From Actinomadura sp. NAK00032 (GTDB taxonomy: Bacteria; Actinomycetota; Actinomycetes; Streptosporangiales; Streptosporangiaceae), in assembly GCF_013364275.1 (NCBI RefSeq), contig NZ_CP054932.1, positions 1,240,001 through 1,304,000 on the forward strand: a stretch of 64,000 nt of DNA, written 5' to 3'. Positions 1 through 9,000 of the stretch are shown here, in pieces. Numbering within the stretch: position 1 is the stretch's first letter; the number at the start of each line of letters is the position of its first letter. The notes beneath the pieces are model-generated. The model was not told the DNA's origin. It did not search any database and worked only from the letters and a program-made list of their open reading frames with translations. A program made the translations under genes and the position numbers.

Positions 1-115
1 AACCGGGGGCGCCGTAGGGGCCGGGCGGGCCCGGCGGCGGCGGGAACCCCGGGCCGCCGTACGGCGGGTGGCCGGGGCCTCCGGGCGGCGGGCCCGGCTG
101 CTGAGGGGGGTACAT
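1..115 (-). CDS. Pro/Gly-rich protein, N-terminus only
   Basis: An ATG on the minus strand opens a reading frame that runs off the left edge of the window. The visible 38 residues are almost entirely Pro, Gly, Tyr and Gln (begins MYPPQQPGPPPGG). Such extensions are common in front of the membrane segment of actinobacterial DUF4190-type or similar membrane proteins, so a cytoplasmic low-complexity tail of a membrane protein is likely, but the domain that would name it lies outside the window. Confidence 0.6.
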   Translation of the reverse strand, partial: MYPPQQPGPPPGGPGHPPYGGPGFPPPPGPPGPYGAPG

Positions 116-347
116 GCTGGCTCCGTGCCGATGCTCATGCGGGGGTGGCGAAAGGTCGGACCAGAGTAGCGGGCGGAACGTTCCGATATCAGGGCAGATG
201 GTAGTTATGTCGGCGGAGGCAGGGTCGTCCCGTGGGCAGTGCGTCCGGATCTCTCATAAAGTTGCGGGGGAGAGGGGAGGCACGTGTCCGACTCAAGCCG
301 GCGACCGGCCGTCCGGCGCGGCGGCGGTCCGCTCCGTCCCGCCCGAC

Positions 348-381
348 GCCGAGGTGACCGATGAGCCGAGGTGACCGATGA
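348..381 (+). repeat. 17-bp tandem duplication of a translation start
   Basis: The unit GCCGAGGTGACCGATGA occurs twice head to tail (348-364 and 365-381). Each copy carries an SD-like GAGGTG and an ATG. The first ATG (361) opens a six-codon frame (MSRGDR) whose TGA at 379-381 overlaps the ATG of the real gene at 378, giving an ATGA coupling. Confidence 0.85.
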
Positions 382-848
382 GCACTGACCTGGTGGCGCT
401 GGTGCGCCGCGATCCGGACGTGCACGCCGTGGCCGACGGCATGATCGCCATGGGCGAGCGGCTGGAGCTGCGCGGCGGCGAGCCCGAGCCGACCCTGCTG
501 TACGACGCCGAGGGCCGGCTGCTCGTCTCGGTCGAGGACGCGGTGCGGGTCTCGGCGCAGAGCGAGATCCGGCGGCTGCTCGGCCCCGAGTTCGCCGACC
601 GCGTCGGCGTGCCGGTGTGGTGGGTGGACGTCCGCGCCGTCGCCGACGTCCCGGACGCGATGCGCGTCGCCCGCGCGTTCGCCGACTCCCTCGTCCGCTG
701 GCTCGGCGGCACCGTCTACCCCGACGGCGCGACCGACCCGCCCGCCCTCAGCTGGAAGGCGGCCGAGCACGGCGACGACCCCGCCGGCGACGTCGCGCAG
801 CCGGGCGGCCTGCCTGGGGACGCCTACCAGGGCGGCGTGATCGGCTGA
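378..848 (+). CDS. Conserved hypothetical protein, 156 aa
   Basis: A soluble acidic protein with no signal peptide or membrane segment. I do not recognise a named family. The central part (roughly residues 35-115) alternates predicted strands and helices, with YDAEGRLLVSVEDA and VPVWWVDVRAVADVP as the most patterned stretches; the C-terminal 30 residues are Gly/Asp-rich and probably flexible. The start at 378 is preceded by GAGGTGACCG, but that initiation region is tandemly duplicated, which creates an overlapping six-codon upstream frame. The gene is divergent from the Pro/Gly-rich gene at the window edge and convergent with the DUF1266 gene. Confidence 0.75.
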   Translation: MSTDLVALVRRDPDVHAVADGMIAMGERLELRGGEPEPTLLYDAEGRLLVSVEDAVRVSAQSEIRRLLGPEFADRVGVPVWWVDVRAVADVPDAMRVARAFADSLVRWLGGTVYPDGATDPPALSWKAAEHGDDPAGDVAQPGGLPGDAYQGGVIG

Positions 849-866
849 CCCCGCCGCGCCGCGCCG

Positions 867-2291
867 CTACGTCCAGTCGCGGGTCAGGTCCAGGTCCCAC
901 GGGACGAGGTTCCAGGGGCTGCGCGGCTCGGTGGCGAGGTCGTCGACGAGCCGCTCGTACTCGTCCTGCGCCTTCCCGCCGCCGCCCGACCAGAGCAGCC
1001 GCCCTTGCAGGTAGCAGGTCGCCATGTCCCGCCAGGACGAGTACCGCCGCTGGATGTCGAGGGCCAGCGGGAGCATGCGCTCCCAGCAGTACTCCTCGGT
1101 CAGCCAGCCGACCATGTGGCCCCAGCGGTAGAGCATCAGGGCGCGCCCGTAGTCCCAGATGAGGAACCGCCCCACGTTGGCCCGCAGCGCCGGGTCGGCG
1201 AGGACCTTCAGCCGGTGCAGCTCCTCCACGGCGTGGTTGCGGTCGTTGAACAGCTGGTGGAGGAACTGCGCCAGCTCGGCGCCCTCCTCGCTGGCGTCCG
1301 CGCCGGGCTCGTCGCGCAGCAGCGGCGGGACGAGCCGCGCGTACGCGCCGCCCTCGTTCCCGTACCGGACCCGGACCAGCTCGATCAGCCGCTCGACGAA
1401 CGGCGGTTCGAGCCGGTCGGCCGTGATGAGCGCGTCGACCTCCCGCAGCAGCGCCGCGTACTCCGCCTGCGCGTCCTGGGGGCGGGCGGCGAGGTCGGCG
1501 TCCTGGGTGAAGTCGGCGCGGTGCCCGTCCTGGACGAGCCAGTTGACGGTGGCGAGCAGCTGCTCCAGGTCGTAGGCGCCCCACGGGTCCTGCAGCAGCT
1601 CCTGGGCGGCGCGCCGGTCGGCGGCCGCGGCGGCGCCGGGGCCGGTGCCGAGGCGGTCCACCCGGAACCCGTTGATCGCGCCGTAGGGTGCGCCCGCGCC
1701 GACGATCCAGCGCTGCACCGGGGTGAGGTCGCCGCCGCGGAGCGGGGCGCCGGGCAGGTCGGGCACGGAGATCAGCTCCCACAGCCGCCGCCGGAACTCC
1801 TCGGCCTGCCGCTCCTCGCTGCCGAAGAACCCGGCGAGCTGCTTGCGCAGCGACGGGTGCCGGACGTACAGCCGCCGGAAGAACGGCCCGTTCTTCCACA
1901 CCAGGTGCTCGGGGCGCAGGTCGCCGAACGGCAGCCGGGTCCGCCGGTGGACGATGGCGCGCTCGCCGAACCGCAGCTCCAGGTCCGTCCAGAGCCGCGA
2001 CAGCGGGCTGAACCGCCACAGCAGCAGGAAGCAGGCCACGGCGCCGAGCAGCGCCGCGCCGGGCGCGAGCGCCCACCGCGCCTCGTCCGGGAGCCCGGCG
2101 AGGGACAGCACGGCCCCGGCGAGCAGCAGTGCCACGCCGGCCGCGCCGAAACCGACGCCCCAGCCCGCGGTGCGGACGGGGGAGCCCTCGATGCGGAGCA
2201 CCGCCTCGTCGCCGTCGTACTCGAACGACCCCTCGGCGAGCGTCCCCTCGACGACCCGCTCAAGCGCGTCGAGCCGGCCGTCCATCACCAT
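867..2291 (-). CDS. DUF1266 membrane protein
   Basis: About 474 aa. Two hydrophobic segments near residues 45-65 and 70-95 suggest membrane anchoring, followed by a long cytoplasmic region. The C-terminal part shows the DUF1266 hallmarks: WDYGRALMLYRWGHMVGWL, then EEYCWERMLPLA and YSSWRDMATCYLQGRLLW. DUF1266 proteins have no established biochemical role, although they often appear near secretion or toxin genes. I chose ATG 2291 over a TTG two codons upstream and an ATG two codons downstream; none has a convincing SD. The gene lies just downstream of the DUF6177-like gene on the same strand, separated by a short repeat array. Confidence 0.8.
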   Translation of the reverse strand: MVMDGRLDALERVVEGTLAEGSFEYDGDEAVLRIEGSPVRTAGWGVGFGAAGVALLLAGAVLSLAGLPDEARWALAPGAALLGAVACFLLLWRFSPLSRLWTDLELRFGERAIVHRRTRLPFGDLRPEHLVWKNGPFFRRLYVRHPSLRKQLAGFFGSEERQAEEFRRRLWELISVPDLPGAPLRGGDLTPVQRWIVGAGAPYGAINGFRVDRLGTGPGAAAAADRRAAQELLQDPWGAYDLEQLLATVNWLVQDGHRADFTQDADLAARPQDAQAEYAALLREVDALITADRLEPPFVERLIELVRVRYGNEGGAYARLVPPLLRDEPGADASEEGAELAQFLHQLFNDRNHAVEELHRLKVLADPALRANVGRFLIWDYGRALMLYRWGHMVGWLTEEYCWERMLPLALDIQRRYSSWRDMATCYLQGRLLWSGGGGKAQDEYERLVDDLATEPRSPWNLVPWDLDLTRDWT

Positions 2292-2370
2292 GGTCAAGGA
2301 CCGTACATCATCCCTTCCGGGTAGATCATCCGGCCGAAGGACGGCCTGGGCGGGATGCTCTCCGGTGACC

Positions 2371-2438
2371 GGATCAGGCCGGATCGGGCCGGATCAGGAC
2401 GAGCCTGGATCAGGACGAGCCCGGGTCAGGACGACTGG
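2371..2438 (+). repeat. Compound 10-bp/16-bp tandem repeat over a stop codon
   Basis: From 2371 three 10-bp units of the GGATCAGGCC type lead into three 16-bp units (2391-2406 GGATCAGGACGAGCCT, 2407-2422 with one change, 2423-2438 more diverged). The last unit contains the TGA of the minus-strand gene at 2426; read on that strand, the other units repeat the same CGTCCTGA, so the stop codon itself has been duplicated 3' of the gene. Confidence 0.85.
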
Positions 2439-3367
2439 AGGTGCTGCATGAGCGCGCTGTGCCGCTGCCAGCCGTCCGGGGAGCGGCCGTCGCCGAGCGG
2501 GAAGAACGTCAGCGGGGCGCGCGGCGGCCCGACCTGCTGGCCGGGGATCCCGTTCGGGCCGGCCACGGTGCCCGCGACGGCGAGCGCGACCGGGGCGGGC
2601 GCGCCCGTCCAGCGCGGCTCGGTGGTGAGGTCGGCGCGGCCGGGGGTGAGCTGGACGAACAGCGACGCGATCGGCTGGTCGGCGGCGAGCGCGCCGACGA
2701 GCGTCGGGAGGTGCTGGAGGGGCGGCGGGTCTTGCGGGGCGTAGCCGACCGTGACGGTGCTGGTCTCGGCCACGGCGCCGCCCTCGCCGGCGCTGTAGTC
2801 GCAGATCGCCTGGGCGGGGCGGGGGCCGTCGCCGCCGACGACGAGCCGCACGCTGGAGCGCCCGCGCACGTACTCGGTGAGCCGGTCGCGCCGCCACGGG
2901 TGCTCCAGCGGCTCGGCGGGCCCGAGCCCGGCCGGGTACTTGCCGGTGACCAGCTGCAGGAGGCGCTCGATCGTCCCGGCGAGGTCGCCCTCGGCGGCGT
3001 GCCGGATCCGGTAGACGAGGGTGAGCTGCGCGCCGATCGGCGCGGTGGGGCGGGTGGTGAACCCGGGCGCGTAGTCGCGGGCCTCGGGGACGGGCACGAA
3101 CGTCCGCCCGCCCCATTTCATCGGCCGTCCGGTCAGGCCCTCGTAGTAGCCGTCGCCGTTGCGCACGATCCACTGGGCGCCGTCGCCGGACGCGGCGGTG
3201 CGCAGCGGCAGCGTCAGCCGGGATTCCAGCGGCGTGACGAGCTGCAGCGTGCGGCCGGTCTCGGCGCACTCGGCGAGGGCCTTGTTCAGCCATGCGCTCA
3301 GCGGCACGACCGGCCGGTCCTGGAGGACGACCATCGCTTGGTCGGTCAGCGCGTCTACGGTGCTCAT
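2426..3367 (-). CDS. DUF6177-like protein
   Basis: 313 aa, soluble. The N-terminus (TDQAMVVLQDRPVVPLSAWL, then TLQLVTPLESRLTLPLRTA) and the WIVRNGDGYYEGLTGRP.KW segment match my memory of the DUF6177 family, a group of uncharacterised actinobacterial proteins often encoded near type VII secretion loci. No T7SS gene is visible here, so no role is assigned. The reading frame extends 62 codons upstream, but that part is Arg/Pro shadow sequence; ATG 3367 starts the conserved region and is preferred. It is divergent from the LCP gene (119 bp apart). Confidence 0.7.
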   Translation of the reverse strand: MSTVDALTDQAMVVLQDRPVVPLSAWLNKALAECAETGRTLQLVTPLESRLTLPLRTAASGDGAQWIVRNGDGYYEGLTGRPMKWGGRTFVPVPEARDYAPGFTTRPTAPIGAQLTLVYRIRHAAEGDLAGTIERLLQLVTGKYPAGLGPAEPLEHPWRRDRLTEYVRGRSSVRLVVGGDGPRPAQAICDYSAGEGGAVAETSTVTVGYAPQDPPPLQHLPTLVGALAADQPIASLFVQLTPGRADLTTEPRWTGAPAPVALAVAGTVAGPNGIPGQQVGPPRAPLTFFPLGDGRSPDGWQRHSALMQHLQSS

Positions 3368-3486
3368 CTCGTCCGGGAGTCTAGCCACCGGGAGCACCCT
3401 CCGGCCGGGCGCCCGCCGGACCCCGGGCGGGCCGGGGGCCCGCGGATTCCCGTGACGCCGGTGACTGATGTCCAATCTGTGCTGAA

Positions 3487-4947
3487 ATGTTACGGATGCA
3501 GCGAGCCGCCGCGCCCTCCGGCGTCTACTACGCGGACAGCGCCCCGACGCCACCGGAGCCGCCGGTGCGGGGGCGCCTGTGGCGCGTGCTCGGCGGCCTG
3601 TCGATCGTGCTGTCGGTCGTGCTGGTGGCCGGCAGCCTCACCGCGTACGGCTTCTGGCGGCGGCTGGACGGCCAGATCGACCGCGAGCACGTCGACGACC
3701 GGCTCGGCGCGAACCGCCCGCCCAAGCTGAACGGCTCGCTGAACATCCTGATGATGGGGTCCGACAGCCGCGCCGGGGAGAACGCCCGCTACGGCGAGGA
3801 GGCCGGGCAGCGCTCCGACACCACGATCCTGCTGCACATCTCGCCCGGCGGGGAGAGCGCCATCGGGATCAGCTTCCCGCGCGACTCGATGGTGCGGATG
3901 CCGCCGTGCAAGAAGAAGAACGGCACCGTCGTCCCGGCCCAGTTCGGCATGATCAACGCGGCGTTCTCCAACGGCGGCCCCGCCTGCACCTGGCGGACGA
4001 TCGAGTCGCTCACCAAGATCCACATCGATCACTACGTCGAGGTCGACTTCGCCGGGTTCAAGCGGGTCGTGGACGCGCTCGGCGGCGTCGAGATCTGCGT
4101 GCCGAAGCGCATCGACGACCCGAAGGCCGAACTGCACCTCAAGGCGGGCAAGCAGGTCGTCCACGGCGACCAGGCGCTCGGCTACGTCCGCACCCGCTAC
4201 GTCCTCGGCGACGGCTCCGACCTCGACCGGATCAAGCGGCAGCAGGCGTTCATGGCCTCCGTCGTCAAGAAGGCGACCGACAAGGGCATGCTCACCGATC
4301 CCGGGCGGACCTACGCCTTCCTCTCCGCCGCCACCAAGTCCATCAAGGCCGACGACCGGCTCACGCTCTCGGTGATGCAGAAGCTCGCCGGGAGCCTGCG
4401 CGGCATGAGCGCCGGGAAGGTCCGGTTCGTCACCGTGCCGGTGCAGGCGTACCCGCAGGACAAGAACCGCGTGCAGTTCGACCAGGCGCTGGCGGAGCCG
4501 CTGTTCCAGGCCGTCCGGGAGGACAACAAGCTCCCCGAGCCGGAGCCGACCCCGCCGCCCGCCCCGGTGGCCGCGCAGAACACGGTGCAGCCCGTCCCGC
4601 CTGCGCAGGTGAAGGTCGGCGTCTACAACGCGTCCGCCACCGCGGGGATCGCCCAGCGCACCGCCGAGCAGCTCGGTGACCGCGGCTACCAGGTCGTCAA
4701 GGTCGGCACCAGCAAGAAGAAGTACGCCCGCACCCGGATCCTCTACGGCGCGGGCGCCGAACGGCAGGCCGCGCGGCTGGCGATCGCGGTCCCCGGGCAC
4801 CCGCCGCGCCCCTGGCGGTCGGCCAAGCCCGGCTACGTGTACCTCCTCATCGGCGACGACGGCGCCCGGCTGCGCGGGCTCGCGCCGGCCGTGCCCAAGG
4901 TGGCCGGGGAGATCCGTGCGGACCGGGACATCTGCGCCCACACCTGA
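3487..4947 (+). CDS. LytR-CpsA-Psr (LCP) family cell-wall glycopolymer ligase
   Basis: 486 aa. A short cytoplasmic N-terminus, one membrane segment (about 32-55), then the extracellular LCP domain (about 85-290) with GSDSR at 91-95, the Asp of RSDTT at 111 and PRDSM at 131-135, residues that bind the polyprenyl pyrophosphate in this family. A Pro-rich linker leads to a C-terminal LytR_C domain (about 375-465). LCP enzymes transfer undecaprenyl-linked glycopolymers to peptidoglycan; in mycobacteria they attach arabinogalactan. Its position directly before the galactofuranan island makes it the candidate ligase for that polymer. A second ATG lies at 3496. Confidence 0.93.
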   Translation: MLRMQRAAAPSGVYYADSAPTPPEPPVRGRLWRVLGGLSIVLSVVLVAGSLTAYGFWRRLDGQIDREHVDDRLGANRPPKLNGSLNILMMGSDSRAGENARYGEEAGQRSDTTILLHISPGGESAIGISFPRDSMVRMPPCKKKNGTVVPAQFGMINAAFSNGGPACTWRTIESLTKIHIDHYVEVDFAGFKRVVDALGGVEICVPKRIDDPKAELHLKAGKQVVHGDQALGYVRTRYVLGDGSDLDRIKRQQAFMASVVKKATDKGMLTDPGRTYAFLSAATKSIKADDRLTLSVMQKLAGSLRGMSAGKVRFVTVPVQAYPQDKNRVQFDQALAEPLFQAVREDNKLPEPEPTPPPAPVAAQNTVQPVPPAQVKVGVYNASATAGIAQRTAEQLGDRGYQVVKVGTSKKKYARTRILYGAGAERQAARLAIAVPGHPPRPWRSAKPGYVYLLIGDDGARLRGLAPAVPKVAGEIRADRDICAHT

Positions 4948-4963
4948 TGCGGGACCGCATCAG
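4944..4963 (+). terminator. Inverted repeat at the LCP stop codon
   Basis: CTGATGCGG and CCGCATCAG form perfect 9-bp arms separated by 2 nt, the left arm containing the LCP stop TGA. There is no T-tract, so it is either a terminator-type hairpin or an operator for the element that follows at 4964. Confidence 0.5.
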
Positions 4964-4982
4964 CGGTATCTTGGCCCGCGCA
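4964..4982 (+). promoter_or_regulatory. 19-bp motif, copy 1 (upstream of GT2)
   Basis: CGGTATCTTGGCCCGCGCA, 125 bp before the GT2 start. An identical 19-mer sits 95 bp before glf (11544-11562), and GACCGC lies a few bases upstream of both copies. TATCTT fits an actinobacterial TAnnnT -10 box, but no matching -35 pair is seen. It may be a shared promoter or regulator site coordinating the two glycan transcription units. Confidence 0.55.
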
Positions 4983-5107
4983 AACCATCAACCGCCTTAA
5001 AGCGTCCCTAGTAGGACGGCCTAGTTGACTCCCTCCGACCCTGGCCCGACGAGCCGCCTCCCCGACCTGGGCTCCACCGGCCGCCCGAGCTCCCCCGGAA
5101 CGGACGC

Positions 5108-6082
5108 ATGCAGCCCGAACCCTTCTCCCTGTTGATGACCGTCTACGGCGGCGACCAGGCGGAGCATGTCCGGGACGCGTTCCGGAGCGCCGTGCACCTG
5201 CAGACCCTGCGGCCCGACCAGGTCGTGCTCGTCCAGGACGGCCCCGTCCCGCCCCCGCTGTCGGCCTGCCTGCGCGAGCTCATGGCCGGCAGCCCCGTCA
5301 AGGTGCTGTTCGTCCCGCTGGAGCACAACCGCGGCCTCGGGCCCGCCCTGGACGCCGGCCTGCACGCCGCCTGGCACGACATCGTCGCCCGCATGGACGC
5401 CGACGACGTCGCCATGCCGCACCGCTTCCAGACCCAGGTGCCGCTGGTGCGCGCCGGAGCCGACCTCGTCGGCGCGGGCCTGCTGGAGTTCGGCACCGAC
5501 ATCACCGACGTCGTCGGCCGCCGCATCCCGCCGAGCGACCCCGCCGACATCGCCCGCTACTCCCGCCTCCACGACCCGTTCAACCACCCCACGGTCGTCT
5601 ACCGGCGCAGCGCCGTCGTCGCCGCCGGCGGCTACGGCGACCTGCCGCTGATGGAGGACTACTGGCTGTTCGTCCGCATGATCGCGAACGGGGCGCGGAT
5701 GGTGAACGTCGCCGAGCCGCTCGTCTACTACCGGGTCGGCGAGGGCGCCTACAAGCGCCGCGGCGGCACCGAGCTGCTGCGCTCCGAACTGCGGCTGCAG
5801 CGCGAGATGCTCCGCGAGGGCTTCATCTCCCAGCCGCAGTACTGGCGCAACGTCGTCGTGCGCGGCGGCTACCGCCTCGTCCCCACCATGATCCGCAAGC
5901 CGTTCTACCGCGCGGTCGTCGCCCCCTACGGCGCCCGCCGCAACCGCACCCGCGACCGCGCCGGCACGGGCACCACCCCGGCCGGCGCCCTCTCCTACAT
6001 CCCCCGCCACGCCCGCCGCGCGAACAGCGGCGACGGCGTCAATCCCGACGCCACAGGACGGGCTGCTCGCCGCCCCCGGTGA
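5108..6082 (+). CDS. Family 2 glycosyltransferase
   Basis: 324 aa. GT-A fold of the WcaA type: MTVYGGD near residue 10 (nucleotide site), VQDGP at 42-46, the DxD-type MDADD at 96-100, and LPLMEDYWLF near 180 corresponding to the acceptor/base region. It has no membrane segment, so it acts at the inner face of the membrane. Substrate cannot be read from sequence; neighbours argue for a step in the same galactan-type polymer, for example a primer or side-branch sugar. Its 3' end overlaps the convergent BNR gene by 44 bp; the last 30 residues are Arg/Gly-rich and probably dispensable. Confidence 0.88.
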   Translation: MQPEPFSLLMTVYGGDQAEHVRDAFRSAVHLQTLRPDQVVLVQDGPVPPPLSACLRELMAGSPVKVLFVPLEHNRGLGPALDAGLHAAWHDIVARMDADDVAMPHRFQTQVPLVRAGADLVGAGLLEFGTDITDVVGRRIPPSDPADIARYSRLHDPFNHPTVVYRRSAVVAAGGYGDLPLMEDYWLFVRMIANGARMVNVAEPLVYYRVGEGAYKRRGGTELLRSELRLQREMLREGFISQPQYWRNVVVRGGYRLVPTMIRKPFYRAVVAPYGARRNRTRDRAGTGTTPAGALSYIPRHARRANSGDGVNPDATGRAARRPR

Positions 6083-9000
6083 CGCTGCGCCCGACGCCGA
6101 GAACGCCGTCCTTGAAGCTAGCCAGGCCGGTGATCTCCTGCTCCCCGGGCCCGGACAGGGCGTCCCCGCCCGGCGTTTCGGCCTCCCAGGACGTTCCGTC
6201 GGGGGACGTCCACGCGACGACGTCGGACCCGGAGGTTCCGGCCACCACGAAGCCGCCGGACCCCGCCATCACGGCCGTGGCCCGGGCGAGAGGGCCCGAG
6301 CCGGGCGGCGGCAGCTTCGTCTCGCGCCACGTTCTGCCGCCGTCGTTCGAGACGAAGCCGAGCACGATGGGACCGGACGTCCCTACGGCGTCGCCCACCG
6401 CGACGAGGACGTTGCCCTTGGCCGCGACATAGGTGAGGGATCCCTGCGACAGCCCGGCGGGCAGCTGCAGTTGCTGCAGCCGCCACTTCTTGCCGTCGGC
6501 CGACGTCCAGACCGCCGGCCGGCGGGCACCGGCCGCCTTCGGGTCGAGCATGCCGCCGACCGCGACGAAGCCGAACGACCCGCCCGCCGCCGCGCGGACC
6601 CAGCGGTTGCCGTTCGCCTCGGCGGTGAGGTCGTTGCGCCCCACGCCGCCGCCCCGCTGCCACGTGCGCAGGTCGGGCGAGAACCAGATCGCGCCGGACG
6701 GGCCGTCGTCGCCGACGACGACGTATCCGGGCGGCCCCGCCGCAGCGCCGTAGGTGGACAGGGCCTGGGAGCCCTTGCGCTCGAACACCGGGTCGATGTC
6801 GGCGGGCTTCCAAACGTTGCCGTCCGCGGACGTCAGCACCAGCGGGCCGCGCGGGGCACCGCCGCTGTCGCCGACCGCGAGCCAGCCGGCGCCGCCGGCC
6901 GCCACCGAGGTCAGCCGCTGAAGCGCCGGGCGGGAGAGCCCGCCGGAGAAGCGCGCGCGGTTCCAGGCCGAGCCGTCCGGCGAGGTCCAGATCGCGGCGT
7001 CGCCGCCGGTGCTGCCGACCGCGACGGCCTGGGTGCCGTTCGGGTTCACGGCGACGCCGGCGACCGCCTGGTCCTTGCGGAAAGCGCCGGGGATCTTGAA
7101 CGGATCGACCGGGACCTCGGTGCCGCGCTGGTCCCGCACCGCCAGCAGCGCGTTGAGGTCGCCGTTGCCCGGATCCCGGCCGACCAGGACGGTGTGGCCG
7201 CCGCCGGCCGCCGCGCCGAGCAGGGCGCGTCCGGAGGCGGTGGGCAGCGAGCCCGCGTCCCGCCACGACTTGCCGTCCGCCGAACGGGAGATCAGCAGAT
7301 CACGGCCCCGCTGGACGATGCCGGCGTAGCCGCTGTCAGTGCCGAGCAGCTGCTGCACGCGCTGGTATCCGGACGGCTTGAGCCGCCCCCCGGTCTGCCA
7401 GCCGGCGGCGTCCTTCGAGGTGTAGATCTGGCCGTAGGTGGACTTGCCGGACTTGACCTCGCGGACGGCCACCAGCCCCGCCGGCCCGCCGCCGACCATC
7501 ATCCCGTAGGTGCCCTTGGGCGCCGGGATCTTCGCGGGCGACCAGGTGCGGCCGCCGTCGGTGGACCGCCAGGCGCGGCGGAACGACGGCTTGCCCGGCT
7601 TGGGCGTGTGCGCGCTCTCCAAGAGGATCACGCTGCCGCTCGAGGCGACCTCCTCCAGCACGACCTTGCCGCGGATCTGGATGCCGACCTGCTCGCCGGT
7701 CAGCGCGTCCCAGCGGACACCGTCGGCCGACAGCCAGGTGGCGGGCACCGAGTCGGTGAAGTCGCGTTTGCGGGAGTGCTCGCCGATGGCGAGGAAGCCC
7801 TTGTCGGTGCGGATGACGCGGGTCACGCGGTTGCCGGGGCCGAAGACGTCGCCGGCCTCGTCGGGCTGCCGCTGCCACGTCCGGCCGTCCTGGCTGGTCC
7901 AGACGACGCCGCCGGCCGGGCGGCTGCCGATCGCGACCCAGCCGCCGGGCCCGCCGGCGACCGCTCGCGGCACCTCCGTGGGGCCGGGCTCACCGCCGTT
8001 GATGCCCTTGACCTCGGCGGTCGCGAACGTGCGGCCGCCGTCGGCGGACACCAGGAACACGCCCCGGTAGTGGCCGGGATCGGCCTCGCCGCCCACCGCG
8101 ACCACGGTGGAGCCCGCCACGGCGACACCGGTGAGCTCCTGGTCGCGGCCGTCGGACCGGGCGGCCGGGTCCATCGGGAACAGCCCGCCGGCGAGGCGGG
8201 CGCTGCTGCTGCCGCCGCCGGAGTCGTCGCCGCGGCCGAGCAGGACGACGCCGCCGGCCGCGATGAGCGCGGCGGCGGCGATGCCGCCGATGCCGCCGAA
8301 GAGGATCTTCTTGTTGACGCGCTTGCGCTTGGGCGCGGGCGCGTTGCGCCACGGCTCCTCGACCGCGGGCGGCGGCGCGACGGGCGGCGGCCCGGCTGCC
8401 AGGGCGCCCGCCGGCGGTGGGCCGCCCGCGGCGGCGCCGGGAACCTCCTGCGCCCACGGGAACGGCGGGGGAGCGGACGCCTGCGGCGGGGGCGGGGCCT
8501 GGCCGGGGATCTCCTGCGCCCAGGGGAACGGCTCCGGCGCGGGCGCCGGCGGCTTCGGGGCGTCCGGTATCTCCTGCGCATAGGGGAACGGCGCGGGCGT
8601 CGGCGGCCTCGGGGCCTCGGGGATCTCCTGCGCCCAGGGGAAGGGTTCGGGCGCGGGCGGCCGCGGTGCGGGGAGCTGTGGAGCGGGAGGTTGTGGAGCG
8701 GGTGGCTGCGGCGCTGGAGGCTGTGGAGCGGGGAACTGGGGCACCGGGGGCTGCGGAGAAGGGGCAGGGGGTGCCGGAGCTTCCGGCGCCGGGGCCGCCT
8801 GCGGCTCCTCGGGTGTCTGCTGCGCCCATGGCGGCGGTGGAAGCGGCGGGAGCGGCGCGTCATGTTCGGGGGACGGGGTGGGGGCCGGAACGGGCTGGAC
8901 GCGGGTTCGGTCGGCGTCCTCGTCCTCGCCGCCCGCGTTCCCGGGGGCGTGTTCCGGTTCGTCTTCAGCGGAGCCGGCGGTCTCACCGGTCATCGCCGAC

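Noticed and set aside
3368..3553. N-terminal extension of the DUF6177-like protein
   Set aside because: The 62 extra residues are Arg/Pro-rich and overlap the LCP gene's start region on the opposite strand; conserved sequence starts at 3367.
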